DNA of 64,000 nt from Labilithrix sp. (GCA_019637225.1 JAHBWC010000008.1:1-64000), one strand, 5' to 3'. Numbered from the stretch's first letter, positions 18,797 through 27,292 are shown. The notes: generated by a model not told the origin, from the letters alone. Numbers and translations are program-made.

Positions 18797-19678
18797 ATGA
18801 GTGCTCGTTTCCCAGGCGACCCTCGGGTCTTCGCGCTCGCCGTGGTCGGCGGACTCGTCGCCTTCGCGGGGCAGTCCTGCGACGGTCGCACGAAGGAGCG
18901 CGACGGCGTGCAGCCGGGCACCGCGGCGGGCGCGAACGGCGACGGCGCCGACGCGTCCTCGACGTCCGACGAGGTCGTCGCAGGCGGCGCGGACCGCCCC
19001 CCCGGCGCGCCGCGTCTCTGCGGCGCGGGCGGCGAGGCGTGTCCCGCGGGCTTCGTGTGCTGTCCACAGTGCTGCCTCGCGAACCTGCCCCCGGTATGCC
19101 AGCCCGCGACGGACGCGGGCTGTCCCCTCCCCGATCTCTCCGTCGACGTGGGCGCGCTGGCGACGAAGACGTACCTCGAGACGATCGACGGCACGCCGTG
19201 CGAGGTCGAGGAGGGCTGCCTCGGCGGACCCGGCAAGCGGCGTGTCCTCCGCTTCGACGTCCAGGTCCCGAACCGCGGTGTCGCGGACCTCGTGCTCGGC
19301 AACCCCGACGCCGGCGGCCCGTTCGAGTACGCGACGTGCCACAAGCACTACCACTTCACCGGGTTCGCCCATTACCGGCTCGTCGCGGACGACAGCGACA
19401 AGGTCGTTCTGCTCGGGCGAAAGCAGGCCTTCTGCGCGCGCGACTCGGCGCGGGTCGATCGCGCGGCGCCGTTCAACGCGCGCTACGACTGCGGCCTGCA
19501 AGGGATCCAGGTCGGCTGGTCCGACATCTACGATCCCTCGCTGCCTTGTCAGTTCCTCGACGTGACGGACGTGCCGAGCGGCACCTACCGCCTCGAGGTC
19601 GAGGTGAACCCCGACCGCACGATGACCGAGCTCCGCTACGACAACAACCTCGCGTCCGTGCGGATCAAGATCCCGTGA
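18797..19678 (+). CDS. Lysyl-oxidase-like secreted protein
   Basis: The ATG at 18797 gives a hydrophobic signal (VFALAVVGGLVAFAGQSC) of lipoprotein type. A low-complexity stretch and a Cys cluster (CGAGGEACPAGFVCCPQCC) follow. The C-terminal 170 residues resemble the lysyl oxidase catalytic domain: CHKHYHFTGFAHYRL corresponds to the copper-binding HxCHxHYHS region, and QGIQVGWSDIY plus the terminal LRYDNNLASVRIKI match conserved strands. The first His of the canonical motif is replaced by Thr-Cys context (YATCHKHYHF), so copper loading may differ. Lysyl oxidases make reactive aldehydes on Lys side chains and crosslink matrix protein; in bacteria their role is mostly unknown. The signal places it outside the cytoplasm. 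Confidence 0.78.
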   Translation: MSARFPGDPRVFALAVVGGLVAFAGQSCDGRTKERDGVQPGTAAGANGDGADASSTSDEVVAGGADRPPGAPRLCGAGGEACPAGFVCCPQCCLANLPPVCQPATDAGCPLPDLSVDVGALATKTYLETIDGTPCEVEEGCLGGPGKRRVLRFDVQVPNRGVADLVLGNPDAGGPFEYATCHKHYHFTGFAHYRLVADDSDKVVLLGRKQAFCARDSARVDRAAPFNARYDCGLQGIQVGWSDIYDPSLPCQFLDVTDVPSGTYRLEVEVNPDRTMTELRYDNNLASVRIKIP

Positions 19679-19689
19679 AGGGGGGCCTC

Positions 19690-19722
19690 GCGCGCGTCGC
19701 GGCTTTATCCCGCGCCGCGCGC
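19690..19722. terminator. Hairpin between convergent genes
   Basis: A 13-bp stem with one mismatch and loop CTTTATC fills the 58-nt gap between the lysyl-oxidase-like gene and the hydrolase gene. There are no T-runs; it could serve both strands. Confidence 0.4.
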
Positions 19723-19736
19723 GTCGCCGGCGCGCC

Positions 19737-20954
19737 TCAGGGCTTCAGCGCGTCCTTGAGTCGGCCCGTCGCCCAGTCCTCGGCCCGCTTGGCGTCGGCG
19801 ACGGACCCGCCGAGGCCGAAGAAGCCGTGGGTGACGCCCTCGAAGGTCTTCTTCTCGGCCTTCACGCCGCCCTCGTGGATCGCGTGGTAGAGCATCTCGC
19901 CGTCGGACCAGAGCGGATCGATCTCCGCGAGCACGATCGTCGCCGGCGCGACGCCCTTCATCGAGCTGTCGACGAGCTGCAGGCGCGGATCGCGCTTGTC
20001 CTCGGGCTTCCGCACGAGCTTGTCGAAGAACCAGCCCATCGTCGCCTTGTCGAGCGGCCTCGCGTTCGCCCACTCCTTGTACGAGCGGGTCTCGAGGCTC
20101 GTCTGCGCGATCGGGTGGATGAGCAGCTGGTGGAGCGGCTGCTGGATCCCGCTGTCCTTCTTGTCTCGCGCCGTCAGCGCGACGTTCGCCGCGAGGTTGC
20201 CGCCCGCGCCCTCGCCCGCGAGCGCGACGCGCTTCGGATCGCCGCCGAGGGATCCCGCGTTCTTGACGACCCACTCGTACGCCGCGAACGCGTCGTCGTG
20301 GGCCGCGGGGAACTTGTGCTCGGGAGCCCGGCGGTAGTCGGGCGCGATGACGATGGCCTCCGCGCCCTTCGCGATCGCGCGTGCGCTCGCGTCGTAGGTG
20401 TTCAGGTCGCCCAGGGCGAAGCCGCCACCGTGGTAGTAGACGACCACGCCCGGAGGCACCTTCCCCTTGCCCTCGACCTTCGGCACGTAGATCCGGATCG
20501 GGATCTGACCTCCGGGCCCGGAGATCTTCCGGTCCTCGATCTTCGCCATCGGGAGCGGCTCGGGGGCCTTGCCCTCCTTCTTCAGGAGCGCGGTCTGCGC
20601 GTCGAAGAGCGTGGGCTGCTTGCGCGCATCCTCGACGCTGAGGTTCGCGATCGGCTTCGCCAGCGTGTCGAGCTCGCCAAGGACCTTGCGCATGTCGGCG
20701 TTGGCCGCCTTGAGAGCGTCCTTCGTCTCGACGTTCGCCGTCTGCTCGTGGCCCGTCATCTTCGCGGAGCGGAGCTCGGGTGCCGGCGCCGCGGCGGGCG
20801 GAGCGGCCGGAGCGGGCGCGTGCGGCACGTTCTCGATCGGCGTCCGCTCCGTGACGGGCTGCGACCGCTTCTCGCATGACGCGAGCAACGCCGAGGACAC
20901 GAGGAGAGCCGAGAGCAAGGCCGGGGTGCTGGGTTTCACGGACGCGATCGACAT
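19737..20954 (-). CDS. Alpha/beta-hydrolase-fold lipoprotein (HSL-like) lacking the nucleophile Ser
   Basis: The N-terminus (SALLVSSALLASC) is a lipoprotein signal with Cys near residue 27. A Pro/Ala linker precedes a hormone-sensitive-lipase-type alpha/beta hydrolase domain. The oxyanion-hole motif YYHGGGF is at about 173, EIDPLWSDGEML at about 340 supplies the acid, and THGFFGLGG at about 373 supplies the His. However, the nucleophile elbow reads GEGAGGN (246-252), where active members have GDSAGGN or GESAGGN. The Ser is a Gly, so ordinary serine-esterase chemistry is not expected. It may be a pseudoenzyme or use another mechanism. Its surface location and fold suggest a binding or altered hydrolytic role. 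Confidence 0.85.
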   Translation of the reverse strand: MSIASVKPSTPALLSALLVSSALLASCEKRSQPVTERTPIENVPHAPAPAAPPAAAPAPELRSAKMTGHEQTANVETKDALKAANADMRKVLGELDTLAKPIANLSVEDARKQPTLFDAQTALLKKEGKAPEPLPMAKIEDRKISGPGGQIPIRIYVPKVEGKGKVPPGVVVYYHGGGFALGDLNTYDASARAIAKGAEAIVIAPDYRRAPEHKFPAAHDDAFAAYEWVVKNAGSLGGDPKRVALAGEGAGGNLAANVALTARDKKDSGIQQPLHQLLIHPIAQTSLETRSYKEWANARPLDKATMGWFFDKLVRKPEDKRDPRLQLVDSSMKGVAPATIVLAEIDPLWSDGEMLYHAIHEGGVKAEKKTFEGVTHGFFGLGGSVADAKRAEDWATGRLKDALKP

Positions 20955-21218
20955 GCGAGCCTCCACGGGAAAGTCGCGGCGCGGACGCCAGCGGCGTGCC
21001 CGCCCGCCGGCGCGCTCCAGAGGCGCGACAAGACTCGCGGTGTGAACCGTCGCGCGCGGGCGAGTCGAGGCGGCGGTCACCATCGGCCCACGGCGGCGTG
21101 GCGGGACGCGACACGCCTCGAGGCGACACGCGGGGCGGCGCGCGACGCCCCCGATCGCACAAACGCGGCTCGCGCGCGGCGGTTTCCGCGCTTCCCACAA
21201 CGCTGATATGAATCGTGG

Positions 21219-22265
21219 ATGCGCCCCGGACGCCTCCTTCGCAGTGCCCTCGGTGCGACGCTCCTGCTCGCGGCGACGACGAGCACCGCGCTCGCCGCCG
21301 AGCCGTCGCCGGCGGACATCGCGCAGGCGCGCGACCTCGGACAGCAGGCCAAAGCGGCGTTCGACGCCGGCGACTTCGCCGAGTCGGAGAAGCTCTGGAC
21401 CGGCGCCGCGAACCTCTACCCCGCGGCGCCCACGATCACGCTCGGGCTCGCCCGTACCCAGGCGAAGCTCGGCAAGCTCGTCCTCGCGCAGGAGAGCTAC
21501 AACAAGATCATCCGCGAGCAGAGCCAGAACACGAGCGCGCCGCCGGCGTTCAAGGACGCCCTCGAAGCCGCGCGAGCGGAGGTCTCTCTCGTCTCGTCGA
21601 GGATCGCGAGCGTCGTCATCGTCGTCGAAGGAGCGCCGAACCCGACCGTGACGCTCGACGGACAACCCGTCTCGTCCGCGGGTCTCGGCCTGAAGCGACC
21701 CGTCGATCCCGGCTCGCACGTCGTGCGCGCGGAGGCGCCCGGCTACAAGGTCGCCGAGACGAGCTTCCAGGTGGCGGAGAGCGGCTCTGCCGAGGCGCGC
21801 CTCACCCTCGACAAGGCGCCCGAGCCCGCGGGCGCGGCCGCACCCGCGCCGGTGAGCGCTCCGCCCGAGAGCGCCCCGGAGAAGAGCTCGAACAAGACGC
21901 TCGCGATCGCCGCCCTCGGCGTCGGCGGCGCAGGCCTCGTCTTCGGATCGATCACCGGCGTCCTCGCCCTCGGCAAGCACGGTGAGCTCGCCGACCGCTG
22001 CCCCGACGGCAAGTGCCCGCCCGACGCGCGCGGCGACGTCGACGGCTACGAGACGATGGGCACGCTCTCGACGATCGGCTTCATCGTCGGCGGCGTCGGG
22101 ATCGCGGCGGGCGCGGTGCTCTGGTTCACCGCGCCGAAGGGCGCACCGGAGCACACAACGCGGGGCGCGGCGTCGGGATCGCGGCGCGACACGCGCTCGC
22201 CGAGCGGCTTCACGTGGACGCCCTACGTGGGCGGCGGCGGCGGCGGCGTCACGGGTCGATTCTGA
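21219..22265 (+). CDS. Secreted TPR/PEGA-type membrane protein
   Basis: The first 27 residues are a Sec signal peptide (LLRSALGATLLLAATTSTALAA). Residues about 30-120 are helical and TPR-like (AKAAFDAGDFAESEKLWTGA, TITLGLARTQAKLGK). Residues about 130-200 form a PEGA-like beta domain (VVEGAPNPTVTLDGQPVSS...GSHVVRAEAPGYK). After a Pro/Ala linker there are two hydrophobic segments at about 225-250 and 280-305, so the C-terminus is membrane embedded. This architecture is common in Polyangiales and of unknown function; a cell-envelope scaffold is the most I would infer. Its 3' end overlaps the most likely start of the next gene. Confidence 0.8.
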   Translation: MRPGRLLRSALGATLLLAATTSTALAAEPSPADIAQARDLGQQAKAAFDAGDFAESEKLWTGAANLYPAAPTITLGLARTQAKLGKLVLAQESYNKIIREQSQNTSAPPAFKDALEAARAEVSLVSSRIASVVIVVEGAPNPTVTLDGQPVSSAGLGLKRPVDPGSHVVRAEAPGYKVAETSFQVAESGSAEARLTLDKAPEPAGAAAPAPVSAPPESAPEKSSNKTLAIAALGVGGAGLVFGSITGVLALGKHGELADRCPDGKCPPDARGDVDGYETMGTLSTIGFIVGGVGIAAGAVLWFTAPKGAPEHTTRGAASGSRRDTRSPSGFTWTPYVGGGGGGVTGRF

Positions 22266-23053
22266 TCCCCGTCCTCCAGGCGCCGCTCTGGACCGAGTGC
22301 GTGTTTCACGTCCTCGCGCACCTCGAGGCGCCGGGCCTCGCCGCGTCGTGCTACTCGCCGGCGTGGATCGCGCACGCCGCAGCCGCGCTCGGTCCGATCG
22401 CCGCGCGCCCGCTCGGCGAGGACGTCGCGACGCTCGCGCGCGCGGCGACGAGCCACGATCTCCTCGCGCGCGCGCAGGCGCTCGCGTGGGTCTTCGACTC
22501 GGCCGAGGCGCCGGCCCGGGCGAGCGCGAAGGACCTCGACGAGCTCACCGCCGAGGACGTCACGAGCCTCGAGCCGCTCGACCTGGCGCGAAGCGCGGGC
22601 GCCGTCGCCGAGGTCCTCCGCGCGGCGACCGAGCTCGAGCTGCCGCTCCTCGCCGGGCTCGACGCGATCGGCGCCGGGGCGCGCGCGGAGCTCGCCGCCG
22701 CGCTCGCGGAGGCAGCGCGCGCCGCGCCGGCGCTTCGGCAGCTCGAGGTCTGGATCGCGAGGCCGCTCGGGCTCCGCGGGCGGACGTTCGGCCGGTCGAT
22801 CGTCGTGGGCCTCGCGGGCATCGGCTGCCCGGATCCGGAGCACGCCGCGTGGCAGGCCGCGCACGAGGCGACGGTCGCGGAGACCGCCGCGCGCGGGCCG
22901 CTGCCGTTCCTGGATCTCGAGCGACGCGCGATCGCCCGCCTTCGCTCACGCGCCCGCGACGCCGGCCTCGGGGAGGCTCACGCCCGCTGGCTGGCGCGGC
23001 TCGATCTCCGCGCGCTCGGACCGATCGCGGACGTAGACGACGCGACCGAGTGA
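22214..23053 (+). CDS. Unknown protein, start uncertain, converging on the radical SAM cluster
   Basis: The translation from about 22260 onward is coherent: consistently G/C third positions, a hydrophobic helical start (ILIPVLQAPLWTECVFHVLAHL), then an Ala/Leu/Glu-rich helical protein to the stop. No family is recognised. A GTG at 22214 lies inside the previous gene and would add an Arg run; a GTG at 22301 would give 250 residues, and CTG or ATT near 22259 are also possible. I cannot settle it. The last 108 bp overlap, tail to tail, the end of the radical SAM/PCMT gene on the other strand. Physical linkage to that cluster makes it a candidate accessory gene, but only by position. Confidence 0.55.
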   Translation: MDALRGRRRRRRHGSILIPVLQAPLWTECVFHVLAHLEAPGLAASCYSPAWIAHAAAALGPIAARPLGEDVATLARAATSHDLLARAQALAWVFDSAEAPARASAKDLDELTAEDVTSLEPLDLARSAGAVAEVLRAATELELPLLAGLDAIGAGARAELAAALAEAARAAPALRQLEVWIARPLGLRGRTFGRSIVVGLAGIGCPDPEHAAWQAAHEATVAETAARGPLPFLDLERRAIARLRSRARDAGLGEAHARWLARLDLRALGPIADVDDATE

Positions 23054-25201
23054 GCGGCGCGAGACGTCGCCGCCGGCGTGCTTGTCGACGACGACGAGCT
23101 CGCCCGACGCCGGCGCGACGAGGCGACCGCCCGGCGCGAGCGCGTCGATCCATGCGTCCGGGATCCGCCCGACGTCGAAGCCGACGCTGATCTTCCGCGC
23201 GCCGCGCCAGAGCGCGGTGTCGTGGGCGTCGCCCGCGACGACGCGGACGTTGCCCTGGGCCGCGAGCAGCGTGGCGGCGCGCTCCGAGAGCGCACGGTCG
23301 ATCTCGATCGTCGTGACCGCGCCGCGCTCACCGACCACCTTCGCGGCGACGGCGGCGCCGTAACCCGTGCCGCCGCCGAGATCGACGAGGGCGTCGCCGG
23401 CCACGAGCTCGAGCGCGCGGAACACGGCGACGTAGGCATGCATCGCCGAGATCGTCGCCCTGCCGGTCTCGTCGAGCGCGAGGGCGCGGTCACGGTGCGC
23501 GTCCGGGAGCGTGTCGACCGGCACGAACCGCTCGCGAGGCACGTCACGCACGGCCCGGCCGACGTCGTCGCTCGCGTCGATCCCCGCCGCGGAGAGCGCG
23601 CTGTCGCGTGCGGCGCGCGAGAAGGCCGCGAACGCCGCGTCCGTCTCGAGCGGGATCGGGCGCGGCGCGCGGTCGGGCGCGTCCGTCGACGTCCCGCCGG
23701 CGGCGTCCGTCGGCTCGCCTGCGAGGATCGTGCGCCAGAGGTGGTCGAGGGCGAGCGTGCGCGCGGCGTGCTCGGGCGAGACGAGCTCCACCTGCTCGGT
23801 GATCGCGCGCATGAAGTAGTCGCGCGCCGCGCCGTCGTAGGCGAACGCCTTCGGGATCCCCTCGAGGATCGGCCGGAACAGCTCGTGACGGAGGGCATGG
23901 CAGCGTCGGAAGTCGAGCTCGCTCGACGGGTCGACCCACTCGGCGAGGAAGTCCTGGTCGCCGTCGTGCCACCACGGGTAGCGATGGACGCGCATCCCGG
24001 TCGACGCCTCCCACGACGCCTTCTCCTCGTCGATCGGCGAGCCCGGATACAGGCGAAATGGATCGACGGAGAGGAAGCCCGTCGTGCCGCCGGGACCGAG
24101 GTAGAGGCGCTCGAGGTACTTCACGGTCGTCCGGATCGACGCCTCCGTCTCGCCGGGGTGCCCGACGATCACGTTCGCGCCCCACGGCACGCCGAGCTCG
24201 CGCGCCCAGCCCGCGACGCGCATCATCTGGTCGAGGTAGTCCGAGAGGCGCCCGACCTTGCGAATGCGGCGCACCTGATCGGGATCGCCCGACTCGAGGC
24301 CGAAGCCGGGCGCGACGTTGGCGCGCTTCATGAGCGCGATGTCCTCACGCTCGAGGAGATCGATCCGGACGAGCAGCCACACCTTGCGGGCGCGGACGGG
24401 CCGCGCGGCGAGGCCCTCGAGGAACCGCCGGCGCCAGGCGGTCTTCATGCCGAAGAGCGCGTCGGCGATGAAGAGCGTCCAGCTCGAGAGGTCGAGGAAC
24501 GCGTCGAGCCGGTGCATCTCCTCGATCGCCTGCTCGGGCTCGAGCGCGCGCCACGACGTGTCGCGCTTCGCGCGCTCCATGCAGAAGGCGCAGTCGTACG
24601 GGCAGCCGCGCGAGAGGTAGATCTCCGCCTGCGAGGCGACCTTGCGAGCGACCGGGCGGTAACGCGCGAGCAGCTCCCAGTCGACGGGCGGCATCTTGCC
24701 GGGATCGGCGACCGACTCGGGCCCGAGGACGGCGAGGAGCGGGCGCTTGCCGCCGACGAGCGCGCTCGCGAGGCGGCTCATCGGCCCCTCACCGTCGCCG
24801 ACGACGACGAAGTCGAACGGCGAGCTGCCGCCGTCGGGCGCCTGGCCGGTGAAGTCGCCGGGCCGCGCGCTCGCGTGGTAGCCCCCCGTGACGAGCCACG
24901 CCTTCGGCAAGAGCGCGCGGAAGCTCCGCCCGAGCTCCAGGACCTTCAAGTAGTCGTACGACGAGTAGCAGGCGATCCCGACGAGGTCGTAGTGCCCCCC
25001 TCCCCGCGCGACGATCTCGGACAGGACGACCGGCCCGAGCGCGCGCTCGGCGTCGAGATCGACGACGTCGACCTCGACGTCGGCCGCGGCCTTCATCGCG
25101 CTCGCCATCGCGAGGAGCTGCGGCACGCCGAAGTTCGCGCCGCCGGCGAAGAGCCCTCCGGGCCACACGAGCAGCGCGCGCGGACGATCCGCCCGCGTCA
25201 T
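22946..25201 (-). CDS. Cobalamin-binding-like radical SAM enzyme fused to a protein-L-isoaspartate O-methyltransferase domain
   Basis: Residues 1-160 resemble the Rossmann-type B12-binding domain that precedes many radical SAM methyltransferases (LLVWPGGLFAGGANFGVPQLL, VDVVDLDAER, VTGGYHASARP, VVVGDGEGP). The radical SAM core follows, with the [4Fe-4S] motif C200-x3-C204-x2-C207 (RGCPYDCAFC) and the later GLESGD and VIVGHPGET segments. Residues about 545-720 are a PCMT-type methyltransferase: RERFVPV, GRATISAMHAYV, and the SAM-binding DLGGGTGYGA at 607-616. GGAAG seven bases upstream sets the ATG, 34 bp after the PxPCL-repeat gene, so the two are one operon. Likely role: radical modification (perhaps C-methylation) and Asp/isoAsp methylation of the neighbouring small proteins. 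That role is inference. Confidence 0.85.
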   Translation of the reverse strand: MTRADRPRALLVWPGGLFAGGANFGVPQLLAMASAMKAAADVEVDVVDLDAERALGPVVLSEIVARGGGHYDLVGIACYSSYDYLKVLELGRSFRALLPKAWLVTGGYHASARPGDFTGQAPDGGSSPFDFVVVGDGEGPMSRLASALVGGKRPLLAVLGPESVADPGKMPPVDWELLARYRPVARKVASQAEIYLSRGCPYDCAFCMERAKRDTSWRALEPEQAIEEMHRLDAFLDLSSWTLFIADALFGMKTAWRRRFLEGLAARPVRARKVWLLVRIDLLEREDIALMKRANVAPGFGLESGDPDQVRRIRKVGRLSDYLDQMMRVAGWARELGVPWGANVIVGHPGETEASIRTTVKYLERLYLGPGGTTGFLSVDPFRLYPGSPIDEEKASWEASTGMRVHRYPWWHDGDQDFLAEWVDPSSELDFRRCHALRHELFRPILEGIPKAFAYDGAARDYFMRAITEQVELVSPEHAARTLALDHLWRTILAGEPTDAAGGTSTDAPDRAPRPIPLETDAAFAAFSRAARDSALSAAGIDASDDVGRAVRDVPRERFVPVDTLPDAHRDRALALDETGRATISAMHAYVAVFRALELVAGDALVDLGGGTGYGAAVAAKVVGERGAVTTIEIDRALSERAATLLAAQGNVRVVAGDAHDTALWRGARKISVGFDVGRIPDAWIDALAPGGRLVAPASGELVVVDKHAGGDVSRRSLGRVVYVRDRSERAEIEPRQPAGVSLPEAGVAGA

Positions 25202-25235
25202 CTCTGCTTCCGGTCGCGGCGGCGGGCGTCGTCGC

Positions 25236-25667
25236 TCACCGGTCCCTCGGCGGGGCCACCTTCAAGCACGGACGCGGCGGCGGCTTCGGCTTGCCGGCGT
25301 CGGCGGGCGGCTCCTGCACGCTGAGGCAAGGCATCGGAGGCGGTCCGTCCGTTTCGTGTGTGGGCGGCATCGGCGAGAGGCAGACCTGAGGAGGCAACGT
25401 CCCGTCGTCCGGCAGCGATTCGGGACGCGGCGGCGGCGAGAGGCACGGTAGCGGTCCCGCGTCGTCCACCACGAAGGGCTGGGAGAGGCAGGGCTGCGGC
25501 TGCGTTGCCGGCTCCTTGCCGCACGCCGTGCTCACGCCCGCGAGCGCGGCCGCGACGAACGTCGCGCGCCGCGCGAGGATCCGCTTCCTCGCCTCGTCGC
25601 CGTCGCGCCGCGCCTCCGCGGAGGCGGCCGCCTCCGCGGGACGCCCCTCGGGATCCGGCTTCTTCAT
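25236..25667 (-). CDS. Precursor-like small lipoprotein C with five P-x-P-C-L motifs
   Basis: The ATG overlaps the stop of the upstream radical SAM gene (ATGA), so translation is coupled. The 143-residue product has a charged N-terminus, then RILARRATFVAAALAGVSTAC, a signal with an RR pair and a lipobox-like STAC (Cys49). The rest is Pro/Asp-rich with motifs PQPCLS (58-63), PLPCLS, PQVCLS, PMPCLS and PRPCLK, each about 20 residues apart. Asp-Gly and Asp-Ala-Gly steps lie between them. The N-terminal block is nearly identical to that of the two small proteins further upstream (A and B). The repeats, small size and coupling to a radical SAM enzyme make it a likely modification substrate; no known family is recognised. 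Confidence 0.8.
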   Translation of the reverse strand: MKKPDPEGRPAEAAASAEARRDGDEARKRILARRATFVAAALAGVSTACGKEPATQPQPCLSQPFVVDDAGPLPCLSPPPRPESLPDDGTLPPQVCLSPMPPTHETDGPPPMPCLSVQEPPADAGKPKPPPRPCLKVAPPRDR

Positions 25668-26800
25668 GCGATCACCTCGAGGCGACGGCGCGCGCGCGAG
25701 GCCTCCCGCTCGCCGGCCAGCCGGGCGGCGAACGCGTCGTCGACGTGCTGCCACACGAGCGGATCGGGGAAGCTCCGCGCGCCGAGGACCCACTCGGAGG
25801 CCGCGCCGCACCCGCCGCCGCAGGTCGACGCGTGGCTGCAGCCGGCGCAGAACTCGGGGAGGGTCCGCTTGTACTCGCTGACCTCGGCGCCCGTGACGAT
25901 GCGCGCGGGATCGACGTCGTCGTCGAGGATGTCCTTCGCTCCGCCGAGACCGGAGCCGTGGAGCGTGCAGTGACGCAGGCGCCCGTCGGGGCCGAGCGCG
26001 AACTCCTGCGCCGACGTGCCGATGGCGCACACGCCGAACTCGAGCGGCTGGAGCTCCTCGACCTCCACGGCGCACGGCGGAACGGGCATCGTGCACGTGA
26101 GGCGCATCCGCTCGCCGCGCTCGCCCTTCGCGAACGGGATCGCCTGGCGGAACGCGACGAGGAGATCGTCGCGCGACGGGAGGAGCTCGGCGGCGTGGCG
26201 CGCGGCGTAGCCGGCCGGGCTGAAGCGCGAGAGCGCCATGTGCTTCACGCCGAGCGACTGGAAGAGCGTCAGGATCTCGCCGAGGCGGGCGGCGTTCTTC
26301 CGCGTGACGACCGTGCAGCCGACGACGGGGACGCCGGCGCGCCGGAGCGCGGCGATCCCCGCGAGCGTGCGGTCGAAGTGGCGCTGCCCTTCCGGGGCCG
26401 ACGGATCGCCGCCGACGTGCTCGTCGTGGAGCTCGGCGGTGGGACCGTCGAGCGTGACCTGCACGTACGAGACGCGGTAGTCCGCGAGGCGCGTCGCGAT
26501 CGCGTCGGTGACGAGGCCGCCGTTCGAGATGATCTGGATGCCGGCGCCCTTGGCCTTGACGATGTCGAGGAGCTCGAAGATGTCGCGCCGCGCGAAGGGC
26601 TCGCCGCCGGTGATCGTGACGTGGTGGACGTCGAGCGCGGTCAGGAGCTTCTCGACGCGCGCGTGGAGCTTCTTCGCGCTCCCGGCCTCCATCCCCGCGC
26701 CGTTGTCCTCGCGCCACGCGTTGTAGCAATAGGCGCACTTCTGCTGGCAGTGCGCGGTCACTTCGATCGCGACGCTGTAGACCTTGGGCCGCCCCGACAT
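25664..26800 (-). CDS. Radical SAM enzyme with SPASM-like Cys-rich C-terminus
   Basis: The N-terminus holds the [4Fe-4S]/SAM motif C18-x3-C22-x2-C25 (AHCQQKCAYCYN), followed by the glycine-rich TITGGEPFARRDIFELL and the strand IQIISNGGLVTD. The C-terminal third has two Cys groups, LRHCTLHGSGLGG and EFCAGCSHASTCGGGCG, the pattern of auxiliary cluster-binding SPASM/twitch domains found in peptide-modifying enzymes such as sactipeptide and ranthipeptide synthases. I chose the ATG at 26800 over a GTG at 26845 because the core motif begins directly after it. The gene overlaps the five-motif precursor gene by four bases and lies downstream of two similar small genes. It probably modifies these Cys-containing repeats; the chemistry (thioether, crosslink, other) cannot be read from sequence. 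Confidence 0.88.
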   Translation of the reverse strand: MSGRPKVYSVAIEVTAHCQQKCAYCYNAWREDNGAGMEAGSAKKLHARVEKLLTALDVHHVTITGGEPFARRDIFELLDIVKAKGAGIQIISNGGLVTDAIATRLADYRVSYVQVTLDGPTAELHDEHVGGDPSAPEGQRHFDRTLAGIAALRRAGVPVVGCTVVTRKNAARLGEILTLFQSLGVKHMALSRFSPAGYAARHAAELLPSRDDLLVAFRQAIPFAKGERGERMRLTCTMPVPPCAVEVEELQPLEFGVCAIGTSAQEFALGPDGRLRHCTLHGSGLGGAKDILDDDVDPARIVTGAEVSEYKRTLPEFCAGCSHASTCGGGCGAASEWVLGARSFPDPLVWQHVDDAFAARLAGEREASRARRRLEVIA

Positions 26801-26896
26801 GGCTTCGAGGCTAGCACGGCCGAGCTCTCGCCTCGACGCGTCCACTCGGCCCTCGCGCCCGCTCGGCGGGTCGAACGCCCGCGTCGTCGCCGCCGG

Positions 26897-27199
26897 TCAG
26901 CCGGCGTCGCCGGGCGCGAAGAGGCACGGCTGCGGGGCCGCGTCGTCGCCCGCGTCGGCCGGCTCCTCGGGCGGTGGAACGACGTCGAGGCACGGCTGCG
27001 GGGCGGCGGCGTCGTCGGGAGCCCGCTTGAGGCAGGGCTGCGGAGCCGCGTCCGCCCCACCCTCCGTCTGCTCGGTGCCTCCGCCGCACGCCGCGGAGCC
27101 CGCCGCCACACCCGCGGTCGCGGCGACGCTCGCGAGCGCGGCCGCGACGAAGCGCGCGCGGCGCGCGAGGATCAGCCGGCGAGCGTGATCGTCACCCAT
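26897..27199 (-). CDS. Precursor-like small lipoprotein B with three PQPCL motifs
   Basis: A 100-residue protein. Residues 7-32 (RRLILARRARFVAAALASVAAT) match the start of proteins A and C almost residue for residue, and end in a lipobox-like SAAC (Cys38). The mature part is Gly/Asp/Pro-rich with PQPCLK (53-58), PQPCLD (67-72) and PQPCLF (89-94), preceded each time by Asp/Ala residues (ADAAPQPCL, DDAAAPQPCL, DDAAPQPCL). No clear ribosome-binding site precedes the ATG. It lies 96 bp upstream of the radical SAM gene on the same strand and is probably in its transcript. Confidence 0.75.
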   Translation of the reverse strand: MGDDHARRLILARRARFVAAALASVAATAGVAAGSAACGGGTEQTEGGADAAPQPCLKRAPDDAAAPQPCLDVVPPPEEPADAGDDAAPQPCLFAPGDAG

Positions 27200-27275
27200 C
27201 GTTCGATGGTAGCCCGGTTCGGCAGAGCTGTCGTCGCCCCCGGAGCGCTTGAGCGAGGGGTTCGAGCTCTCCAAT

Positions 27276-27292
27276 CGTCCAATGCTTGGACG
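27276..27292. promoter_or_regulatory. Dyad CGTCCAA-TGC-TTGGACG between precursor genes
   Basis: Perfect 7-bp arms with a 3-nt centre lie just after the stop of protein A and 77 bp before protein B. The core CCAATGCTTGG recurs in the dyad at 48439-48459, upstream of a pilin gene. It could be an operator or an RNA hairpin. Confidence 0.45.

Noticed and set aside
23078..25324. 748-codon plus-strand open frame opposite the radical SAM/PCMT gene
   Set aside because: No motif, Arg/Ala/Glu-dominated, fully antisense to a gene with intact catalytic motifs.
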